Of a stretch of 40,922 nucleotides of DNA, positions 25,154 to 32,577 are shown piece after piece. How positions within the stretch are numbered: the stretch's first letter is position 1; each line of letters opens with the position of its first letter. Position numbers and translations under genes: made by a program. Source of the stretch: an uncultured Clostridia bacterium (lineage in GTDB: Bacteria > Bacillota > Clostridia > Christensenellales > DTU072); assembly GCA_944372095.1 (NCBI GenBank), contig CALVYG010000047.1, positions 68,678 to 109,599 on the forward strand, written 5' to 3'. A model generated the notes under the pieces. It was not told the DNA's origin, ran no database searches, and was given only the letters and a program-made list of their open reading frames with translations.

Positions 25154-25182
25154 ATTATAAAATAAAAGGCTGGAATAATCAA
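25154..25182 (-). promoter_or_regulatory. Putative promoter of the miaB-mutS-mutL-miaA-ynbB operon
   Basis: On the minus strand TTGATT (25182-25177), a 17-nt spacer and a perfect TATAAT (25159-25154) lie in the divergent gap between miaB and the PBP gene. The expected start, near 25147, is only about three bases before the miaB ATG. Confidence 0.6.
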
Positions 25183-25227
25183 GCAATATTTCATAATACC
25201 GCAACAGTTGCAACATACTACGGTAAG

Positions 25228-27549
25228 ATGAAAAAACAGAGAAAAAAGTATTCTAAATTATTGAAATTATTCTTTTTTAGTTCAGCTTTTATAATACTAG
25301 GCATGCTGATTATGTTCTTTTCCGTTTATTTTTCCGCAAAACTCGACAATTCCGCAATTATTGCCCCAAAAGCAAAAATCGAGCTCGCGGACGCATACGG
25401 AAATATAATTGAAAACGGTCGTATGTATAAATATATCCCCTATCAAGACATATCACCGAACGTAATAAACGCTTTCATCGCTCTCGAAGATAAGCGTTTT
25501 TATTCTCATAACGGCGTTGATTATTACAGACTCGCAGGAGCACTTATTCAGGATATAAAAACCGCCTCTTTCAAAGAAGGCGGTTCGACAATTACGCAAC
25601 AACTTGCAAAAAACACTCAACTCAGCAGCGAAAAAACAATAAAAAGAAAAATTAAAGAATTGCGCCTCGCGCGTCTTATAGAAAAACAATATTCAAAAGA
25701 ACAGATTCTCGAAATGTATCTCAATGCCATATATTTCGGAAGCGGTATTTACGGTATTGACAGCGCAAGCAAAAATTACTTCGGTAAATCTGCCTCGGAA
25801 TTAAGCGCGGCAGAAGGCGCGATTCTTGCGGGTATAGTGAAAAATCCCGCAAGATATTCCCCGAAAAGCAATTTGTCCGCATCCACAGAAAGACGCAATC
25901 TTGTCCTTAAACTGATGTATGAACAAAATTATATCGATGAATCCACCTACAACAATTCAAAATCAGACAAATACGTCATACCTGAAAATGTCTTTAACGG
26001 GCAAATATGCACCCCATACTATAATAATGTACTTGCAGAAGCAGCAGAAATTTTAGGTATTACAGAAAAAACGCTTATCTCGTCCGATTATAAAATATAT
26101 ACTTATTATTCGCCCGCAAATCAATCCGCTCTACACTCCTCTATAACATCCGACGAATATTCAAGCGTTAATTCTTATGGTTCAAAAGCCGCAATTTCAG
26201 CAATGATAGCCGATAACGATACCGGAGGTATCTCCGCCTACTACGGAAGCGACGACTGCGATATATTCTCGTTCAGACGCCAACCCGGCTCCGCAATAAA
26301 ACCCATTCTCGTATACGCCCCCGCCATTGAATACGGGATAATATCTTCGCAAACACCTTTACTTGACGAAAAAATAGAAATAAACGGATATTCTCCCAAA
26401 AATTACGGAGACACGTACTCAGGATGGATTACCGCCGAAACCGCGCTTGCAAAGTCAATAAACACCGTTGCGGTAAAACTTTTCGAAGACACGGGCAAAA
26501 AACAGTGCTTTACATTTGCACAAAAATGCGGGTTACGCTTTTCGCCGTCGGACAGCACCGCCGCATCCTTGGGCGGCTTGACAGACGGTCTAACTTTTCC
26601 GGAATTAAGCTCAGCATATATGACGCTTGCAAACGGCGGAATATACAAAAAGAATACTTTTATAAAAAAAATTATAGACCCTAACGGAAACTTGGTTTAC
26701 GAACATAAAAAACAAACCTCCCGAGCGATGTCGGCAGATACCGCTTTTTTGATTACGCAAATGCTCGAAAAGACGGTCAAAGAAGGAACCGCAAGCAAAT
26801 TGAACGGCTTTAATTACGCCATTGCATCTAAAACCGGCACAACCCAAAGCGTCAGAAACAGCAACAATCTCGATGCCTGGAACATAAGCTATACCACGGA
26901 ACATACTTTAACCGTATGGTACGGAGACACGGCAAACACAAAAGAAACCTCAATAGAAACCACGGGAAGCGGATACCCGAGTTTACTGGCAAGAAAAATC
27001 TATTCTCTTCTCCCTTCTCCAAACTTAAAACAATTTGAAATACCCGAAACCGTTTATAAACTTGAAATAGATAATTTTGCTTTACAAAAAGACCATATTT
27101 TATATCTCAGCAACAATTTTACCCCCGATATTTATCGAAAAGAATCATATTTCTCATTAAAAAATTGCCCGACCGTAAGCTCACCGTATTTTGATATAAC
27201 CAACATAAAATTTTCATTAAGAAACACGAACGACACACGCATTATAGAAATAGCTGCCGACGAACCGTACACTTTCACGCTTGAAGAATACAATCTGTTA
27301 AGCGGCGATAAAGCCCAATACGAATTCTCATCGGCAGGAATCCACACAATTCCCTCGCACGAATACCCTAACGGAATCTATTCTTACCGTCTGTGCGTTA
27401 AATTTAACAATTCTCCGCTAGGATACGTTTATCCGAATAAACCCGATTATTTCAATATTTACAGCGATAAACTTCGACTCCCGACAGAGCATTTTCGACA
27501 AGACCATCCACGTCAAGTTTCTTTTCAAAGCTTTCAGCAGTTCCTATAG
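25228..27549 (+). CDS. Class A penicillin-binding protein (PBP1A-like)
   Basis: This bifunctional enzyme polymerises lipid II and cross-links peptidoglycan outside the membrane. Residues 10-36 are a signal anchor after a Lys/Arg-rich start. The GT51 glycosyltransferase domain has catalytic E87 (ALEDKRFYSH) and GGSTITQQLAKN at 118-129. The transpeptidase has SxxK at S355-A-I-K358, SxN at S410-I-N412 and KTG at 535-537. A C-terminal region of about 170 residues, beta-rich by appearance, has no domain I recognise. The last 98 bases overlap the end of thiI on the other strand, so the final 32 residues are encoded antisense to thiI. The start has only a weak RBS (GGTAAG directly before ATG). Confidence 0.93.
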   Translation: MKKQRKKYSKLLKLFFFSSAFIILGMLIMFFSVYFSAKLDNSAIIAPKAKIELADAYGNIIENGRMYKYIPYQDISPNVINAFIALEDKRFYSHNGVDYYRLAGALIQDIKTASFKEGGSTITQQLAKNTQLSSEKTIKRKIKELRLARLIEKQYSKEQILEMYLNAIYFGSGIYGIDSASKNYFGKSASELSAAEGAILAGIVKNPARYSPKSNLSASTERRNLVLKLMYEQNYIDESTYNNSKSDKYVIPENVFNGQICTPYYNNVLAEAAEILGITEKTLISSDYKIYTYYSPANQSALHSSITSDEYSSVNSYGSKAAISAMIADNDTGGISAYYGSDDCDIFSFRRQPGSAIKPILVYAPAIEYGIISSQTPLLDEKIEINGYSPKNYGDTYSGWITAETALAKSINTVAVKLFEDTGKKQCFTFAQKCGLRFSPSDSTAASLGGLTDGLTFPELSSAYMTLANGGIYKKNTFIKKIIDPNGNLVYEHKKQTSRAMSADTAFLITQMLEKTVKEGTASKLNGFNYAIASKTGTTQSVRNSNNLDAWNISYTTEHTLTVWYGDTANTKETSIETTGSGYPSLLARKIYSLLPSPNLKQFEIPETVYKLEIDNFALQKDHILYLSNNFTPDIYRKESYFSLKNCPTVSSPYFDITNIKFSLRNTNDTRIIEIAADEPYTFTLEEYNLLSGDKAQYEFSSAGIHTIPSHEYPNGIYSYRLCVKFNNSPLGYVYPNKPDYFNIYSDKLRLPTEHFRQDHPRQVSFQSFQQFL

Positions 27550-28609
27550 TTGGTCGTATAACAGGATTTTTCGGCAGAAATACAGTACAACAATCCTCAT
27601 AAGGAAGAATACTTGTTTCGTAAGTGCCTATTTTACGCGAAATTTCAATAATATCTGTTTTGTCGAAAGCAATTAACGGGCGAAATACAGGCAATTTTGC
27701 AACACTGTTTGTAACGGTAATACTTTCCATTGTCTGGCTGGCAACCTGCCCGAGACTTTCTCCGGTAATAATCGCGCCGCAATTATTTTCCGCCGCAAGT
27801 CTTTCGGCAATTCTCATCATAAATCTGCGCATAACGGTAATCATATATTCGATTTTACAATTTTCCTTAATAGCATATTGAATTTCGGTAAAAGGCACAA
27901 CAAACAATGTTATTTCGCCGCAATAAGCGGATATCTCCTTTGCAAGCTCTATAACTTTTTCTTTCGCCTGTTCACTCGTGTAAGGAAAACTGTGATAATG
28001 GACTGCAAAAATTTTCAAACCGCGTTTCGCCATCATATATCCTGCAACGGGACTATCTATTCCTCCGCTCAACAGCAGCATTCCGTTCCCTCCGCATCCC
28101 ACCGGCAAACCTCCCTGACAAGGGATTTTATCATAATAAATGTACGTCATACCGTTTTCCCTAATATCGACGTTAACTTCAAAATCGTATTTATATAAAT
28201 CTACCGTTCTGTTTTTTTTCTTATTCAGCATTATTTCCCCTATATCTCCGGCAATCTCCATTGACGTTAAGGGTAAGCGTTTGTCCGCTCTGTTAACGCT
28301 AACCCGAAATTTTCCGGATTCGGGGAAAATATCCGAACAAGCGTCCGCTATTACACTTAATTCCGTCTTAACCTTTACCGCCGGACTTATACTGCTTATT
28401 CCGAAAACTTTAGTCAATCTTTCGATAATTTCAGGTTCGTCTTCACCCGAATACTTCTCGATATACATTCGGTTCTGCGTATTAACCAAAGCACATTCTA
28501 TACCCGCAAGAGCGTGCATTATATTACTTTTCAGCGTTGAAACAAAAAAGCCTTTATTGTTTCCTTTTAGAAAAATTTCGCCTATTCTTATAAGGATAGT
28601 TCGTTCCAT
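27452..28609 (-). CDS. thiI: tRNA 4-thiouridine synthase ThiI (no rhodanese domain)
   Basis: ThiI adenylates U8 of tRNA and inserts sulfur to give s4U; in some bacteria it also supplies sulfur for thiamin. An N-terminal ferredoxin-like/THUMP region (about 1-165) is followed by the PP-loop ATPase with SGGIDSPVAGYMMAKRG from residue 181. The protein ends at 385 residues without the C-terminal rhodanese domain of E. coli ThiI, so sulfur must be handed over another way; the cysteine desulfurase gene directly upstream fits that role, as in Bacillus where NifZ partners ThiI. GAGGT ahead of ATG 28609 supports the start. Its 3' end overlaps the convergent PBP gene. Confidence 0.94.
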   Translation of the reverse strand: MERTILIRIGEIFLKGNNKGFFVSTLKSNIMHALAGIECALVNTQNRMYIEKYSGEDEPEIIERLTKVFGISSISPAVKVKTELSVIADACSDIFPESGKFRVSVNRADKRLPLTSMEIAGDIGEIMLNKKKNRTVDLYKYDFEVNVDIRENGMTYIYYDKIPCQGGLPVGCGGNGMLLLSGGIDSPVAGYMMAKRGLKIFAVHYHSFPYTSEQAKEKVIELAKEISAYCGEITLFVVPFTEIQYAIKENCKIEYMITVMRRFMMRIAERLAAENNCGAIITGESLGQVASQTMESITVTNSVAKLPVFRPLIAFDKTDIIEISRKIGTYETSILPYEDCCTVFLPKNPVIRPTIGTAESFEKKLDVDGLVENALSGVEVYRCKY

Positions 28610-28627
28610 TTTTACCTCGAAAGTATT

Positions 28628-29752
28628 TTAATTTATATATTTTTTTAGATGATTGTATTCTAAATTAATGCGTTTTTTGAAGTACTCTATGTCGTTTTTT
28701 GATGTAAAACGAGAGAAACTTATTCTAATTATGCCATTTTCGTATTCCTTTGGAAGTTTCAAAATATTCGGCAATCTTTTGTGTCCTTTCTTGCTTGAAC
28801 ACGCACTTCCCGTACCGATATATATTCCGTATTTTTCAAGCGAATGGAGCATTACTTCTCCCCTTACATCCGGCATCGCCGCACATATAATGTACGGAGA
28901 TTGTTCCTTCCCCTCAACAACTTTATAACCTTCGTTTGTGAAAAATTCGGCAATGTCATCTCTGATTTCTTTTATATTTTTACCGTACTCTCCATATCCC
29001 TCAACCGCTCTCTCTATTGCTTTTCCGAACGATATTATTCCTCCTACGTTTTCGGTAGATGAACGCATTCCGAATTCTTGTCCTCCTCCGTATATAATCG
29101 GACGAAGATTTATGCCGTCTTTTATAAACAAACCGGCTACGCCTTTTAAGCCGTGTATTTTGTGACCGCTTACCGTATATAGGTCAACGCCGAGGTCAAT
29201 AAGTGATATCCTTATTTTACCGACTGCCTGCACTCCGTCGGAATGGAATATAACATCCGGGTTGATTCTTTTCGCTATTGAACATAGCTTTTTGATGTCG
29301 TTCACGCTTCCTGTTTCGTTATTTACGTGCATAACGGAAATAAAAGAGGTATTTTCGTTTACGATTTCAGCAAAATCTTTCTCTATTACACGTCCGCTTG
29401 TATCTACAGGACAAAATATTACGTCATAGCCTCTTTGCTTTAACTCCATTGCCGCATTAAATACGGCAGGATGTTCGCTTGCAGAAACAATTATGCGTGA
29501 ATTTTTAGGTTTCTTACTGCCGAATATTGCAAGATTATCGCTTTCGGACCCACTGGAAGTAAATATCATTTTCCCTTTTCCTTTAAGCATTTTGCAAATA
29601 TTATCGCGCGTTGTCTTAATTTCGTCGAATAATTCCAGCGCCGGATGGTATAGTGCCGACGGATTAAAAAACTTTTCATTTTGATATTCCGAATATATTT
29701 TCAGACATTCGTCAAGCGGTTTTGTCGTACCGGCATTGTCAAGATATACCAT
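28628..29752 (-). CDS. Cysteine desulfurase (NifS/IscS-like), probable ThiI partner
   Basis: This PLP enzyme converts cysteine to alanine and carries the sulfur as a persulfide. The PLP lysine is K198 (TVSGHKIHGLKG), the ring-stacking histidine H94 (SASEHPAV), and the catalytic cysteine C318 (GTGSACSSKKG). The 374-residue length fits the shorter IscS/NifZ group. GGGAGG, inside the end of the preceding gene, sits just ahead of ATG 29752. Its place 18 bases before thiI points to sulfur supply for s4U rather than general Fe-S assembly, because no iscU or iscR is nearby. Another role in Fe-S assembly cannot be excluded. Confidence 0.93.
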   Translation of the reverse strand: MVYLDNAGTTKPLDECLKIYSEYQNEKFFNPSALYHPALELFDEIKTTRDNICKMLKGKGKMIFTSSGSESDNLAIFGSKKPKNSRIIVSASEHPAVFNAAMELKQRGYDVIFCPVDTSGRVIEKDFAEIVNENTSFISVMHVNNETGSVNDIKKLCSIAKRINPDVIFHSDGVQAVGKIRISLIDLGVDLYTVSGHKIHGLKGVAGLFIKDGINLRPIIYGGGQEFGMRSSTENVGGIISFGKAIERAVEGYGEYGKNIKEIRDDIAEFFTNEGYKVVEGKEQSPYIICAAMPDVRGEVMLHSLEKYGIYIGTGSACSSKKGHKRLPNILKLPKEYENGIIRISFSRFTSKNDIEYFKKRINLEYNHLKKYIN

Positions 29753-30242
29753 TTTTCCTCCCTTCGTCCATTATTGCAAACATATATTTATCCGGTGTAA
29801 TATAAAATCCGGTATCACAATCGCGGTACTTAACTTCGTAAACCTCGCTAATATCAGTAAGATGCTTACTGTAATAATATCTGTTCGCTGTGGGCGGTAT
29901 TTCATTCGGATTAACTTTTTCAAGCTTCTTAATCCGGTTGCATTCGAATTCTTCAACCGTTTTTTCTTTTCCGTCGATATCGATTTTGATAATTGAAAAA
30001 ATGCCGTCATGCCATTCGTATCTTATTGTATACACCCATTTTTTAGCTGAATTATCCATAATCAACGAACTGACAACGCTTATTCCTACGGCTATAAAAA
30101 TATAATATGATAAGAATACCGAAGGAAAAATTAAAAAAACAGCCAATATTCTAAGTATAGCAGAAAAATATATACAAAACTTATACATTCTCTCTTTCTT
30201 TTCTATTCTAAAATCAAGTTTATAATTACTTAAAATACGCAA
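29739..30242 (-). CDS. Hypothetical protein with two membrane helices, between mutS2 and the desulfurase
   Basis: I do not recognise this protein. It has 167 residues from the preferred start: a basic N-terminus, two adjacent hydrophobic segments (about residues 22-40 and 43-60), then a soluble domain of about 105 residues rich in Tyr, Lys and Glu with alternating hydrophobic residues, which suggests a beta-rich fold such as a bacterial PH-like domain. The preferred start is TTG at 30242: AGAGGAG lies six bases before it inside the end of mutS2. An upstream GTG at 30266 is in frame but has no SD. It overlaps mutS2 by 17 bases and the desulfurase by 14, so it is clearly expressed within the operon. 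Confidence 0.65.
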   Translation of the reverse strand: MRILSNYKLDFRIEKKERMYKFCIYFSAILRILAVFLIFPSVFLSYYIFIAVGISVVSSLIMDNSAKKWVYTIRYEWHDGIFSIIKIDIDGKEKTVEEFECNRIKKLEKVNPNEIPPTANRYYYSKHLTDISEVYEVKYRDCDTGFYITPDKYMFAIMDEGRKNGIS

Positions 30243-32577
30243 CTGTAACTCCTCTGCCGCCTTCACCGTATTCCCCGGGGCGAAACGATTCTATCTCTTT
30301 ACGCGTTTTAAGATAATTTTGAACGGTTTTCCTTAAAATCCCTTCCCCATAACCGTGTATTATTCTGACTTCGTGCAATCCGACGCGAGAGGCTTTATCC
30401 AAATATTCTTCAAGAGCTTTTTCTGCTTCAAGTGAAGTTTTCCCTATCAGATTGATTTCTTGGGAAACCTGCTCATTGAATAACACACGCCTGCTTTCCG
30501 CCTTAACTGTTTCTTTTTTTTCCGAAGATTTAAGCCTGACCAAATCACTTAGCTTTGCATTACAAGTCATTTTTCCTAATTTTACTTTTGCATCTGCTTT
30601 AATAGGATTAACTGACAAAACTTCAGCTTCTGCATTCAGATTTTTTACAAGAACTCTGTCTCCTACGACTATTTCTCCTCCGATTTCCTCTACGAATCCC
30701 TGAAACTCATTATCTTCGGCTATGATAAACTTTTTCAAGGATTTCCTTAACTTCTGCGCCAAAAATATATCTCCGTCGGTCGGATTATCCAATAAAGCCC
30801 TCATTCTGTCAATAATTTCATTAGCTTCCGCCATTGCTTCGTCAACAAGTTTTTTTGTTTCGCGCTTTACGCTCGCATTCAGCCTTTCTCTTTGTGCATA
30901 AAGTTTTTCGCGTTCCTTTTCCGCTTCCGATTTAATACGCTTTGCCTCTTCGAGATTTTTCTCACTTTCTTCTTTATTGATTTCCGCTTCGCGTCTGGCA
31001 TTTTCCAATGATTTCAAAACATTTTCAAAATCAAATTTTTTGCTTCCTATTCCTTTTTTGGCTTGTTCAAGAATTTCTTTTTTCAATCCGAGCTTTTCCG
31101 CAATAGCCAAGGCATTTGACGCTCCGGGGGTTCCGATTATCAATTTATATGTCGGAGAATATGTTTTAGGGTCAAAATCCATTGAAGCATTCTGCACCCT
31201 ATCGGTTATAACAGCATACTCTTTAAATTCGTTGTAATGTGTAGTTATTACTGCTTTTGCTCCCGTTTTCATTATATAATCCGCAATCCCCAAAGCAAGG
31301 GCTGCCCCTTCCGTAGGGTCTGTTCCGGCACCTAATTCATCTAAAAGCACAAGACTTTTTTCTGTCATTTCCCCAAGAATATTCACTACATTGGTCATAT
31401 GTGAGGAAAATGTACTTAAATTCTGTTCTATACTCTGTTCATCGCCTATATCGCAAAAAATGTTATCGGCACATGCAAGTTCCGCATATAACGCGGGTAC
31501 AAAAATCCCGCTCATTCCTATAAGCTCAATTAAACCTATAAGTTTAAGACATACGGTTTTTCCTCCGGTATTCGGACCGGTAATAAGTAACATATTAAAA
31601 TCTTTCCCTACCATTATATCGTTAGGAACAACTTTGTCGGCAGCAATCAGCGGGTGTCTGCCTTTACGTATTTCTATATAATCCCGCTTACTAAACACAG
31701 GTTTGACGCCCTTAATTGAATTTCCGTAATATGCTTTTGCAAAAATTACGTCAAACTCGATTATAGCATTTAATGAATATCTTAAAAGCCCTGTTTCTTC
31801 GCTTATTCGATAGGTAAAATCTCTTAAAATACGCTCTATTTCCGCTTCCTCTTCAATAAGCAAACCTTTTAAGTCGTTGTTTAATTCCACGATTGCAAAA
31901 GGTTCTACATAAAGCGTAGCACCCGATGAACTTTGGTCGTGTATCAGTCCGGGTATCATGCCTTTGTATTCGGCTTTTAACGGAATAACGTACCTGTCGC
32001 CGCGAACCGTTACTATATTATCCTGAATATATTTTGCATAGGCCGAACTTGTTATATAGCTATTGAGTTTTTGCTTTATATTTTCACCTGTTCTTTTAAT
32101 TTTAACTCTGATATCTCTTAACAACGAAGAAGCATTATCGCTCATTTCCGTATCTGACAAAATTGACCTATCAATATCATCGGCAAGTTTTTTATTTGTA
32201 TATATTGTTCTTGCCAATGTTTTAAGTTTAATAACTTCATCATCCGGCACATTAAGAATTTGCGATTGCAAGCTTGAAGCAACTTTCAACAATCTGCAAA
32301 TCTTCAACAAGTCCTGCATAGTCAGCATGCTTAAAACTTCCGCACTGTCGAGTGCATCCGATATATCGTCGAAATTCAATAAGGGATTTACCGCATGCTC
32401 AAAAAGTATTTTATCGGCTTCACAAGTTTTTTCTAATTCAAGTTCAATCTTTTCTATGTCATCATACGGGCGCATCAAAAGAATTCTGTCTTTTGCCGGC
32501 TTACTTGCAGCATAATGCGCCACTTTTTGCATTATTTTTTCATATTCGAGAGTCTTTATTGTTCGTTCGTTTATCAC
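30226..32577 (-). CDS. mutS2: MutS2 family ATPase/endonuclease with Smr domain
   Basis: MutS2 does not take part in mismatch repair; family members suppress recombination and, in Bacillus, act on collided ribosomes. The 783-residue protein has the MutS core with Walker A TGPNTGGKT (about 332-340) and LVLLDELGAGTDPTEGAA, a long coiled coil with KOW-like region (about 515-650), and a C-terminal Smr domain (about 706-783) with HGYGEGILR. In the Smr domain the usual LDLR motif reads INLIG, so nuclease activity is doubtful. The start is GTG at 32577, overlapping the stop of the U32 gene (GTGA), with GAGAGGTG ahead. The order pheT-U32-mutS2 is common in Clostridia. Confidence 0.94.
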   Translation of the reverse strand: MINERTIKTLEYEKIMQKVAHYAASKPAKDRILLMRPYDDIEKIELELEKTCEADKILFEHAVNPLLNFDDISDALDSAEVLSMLTMQDLLKICRLLKVASSLQSQILNVPDDEVIKLKTLARTIYTNKKLADDIDRSILSDTEMSDNASSLLRDIRVKIKRTGENIKQKLNSYITSSAYAKYIQDNIVTVRGDRYVIPLKAEYKGMIPGLIHDQSSSGATLYVEPFAIVELNNDLKGLLIEEEAEIERILRDFTYRISEETGLLRYSLNAIIEFDVIFAKAYYGNSIKGVKPVFSKRDYIEIRKGRHPLIAADKVVPNDIMVGKDFNMLLITGPNTGGKTVCLKLIGLIELIGMSGIFVPALYAELACADNIFCDIGDEQSIEQNLSTFSSHMTNVVNILGEMTEKSLVLLDELGAGTDPTEGAALALGIADYIMKTGAKAVITTHYNEFKEYAVITDRVQNASMDFDPKTYSPTYKLIIGTPGASNALAIAEKLGLKKEILEQAKKGIGSKKFDFENVLKSLENARREAEINKEESEKNLEEAKRIKSEAEKEREKLYAQRERLNASVKRETKKLVDEAMAEANEIIDRMRALLDNPTDGDIFLAQKLRKSLKKFIIAEDNEFQGFVEEIGGEIVVGDRVLVKNLNAEAEVLSVNPIKADAKVKLGKMTCNAKLSDLVRLKSSEKKETVKAESRRVLFNEQVSQEINLIGKTSLEAEKALEEYLDKASRVGLHEVRIIHGYGEGILRKTVQNYLKTRKEIESFRPGEYGEGGRGVTVAYFK

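Noticed and set aside
25145..25216. 24-residue N-terminal extension of miaB
   Set aside because: The conserved MiaB sequence begins right after ATG 25144; the extension has no homology and would include the promoter.
30226..32577. MutS2 as a second mismatch-repair MutS
   Set aside because: It lacks the mismatch-reading N-terminal domains and has a C-terminal Smr domain, so it belongs to the MutS2 family.
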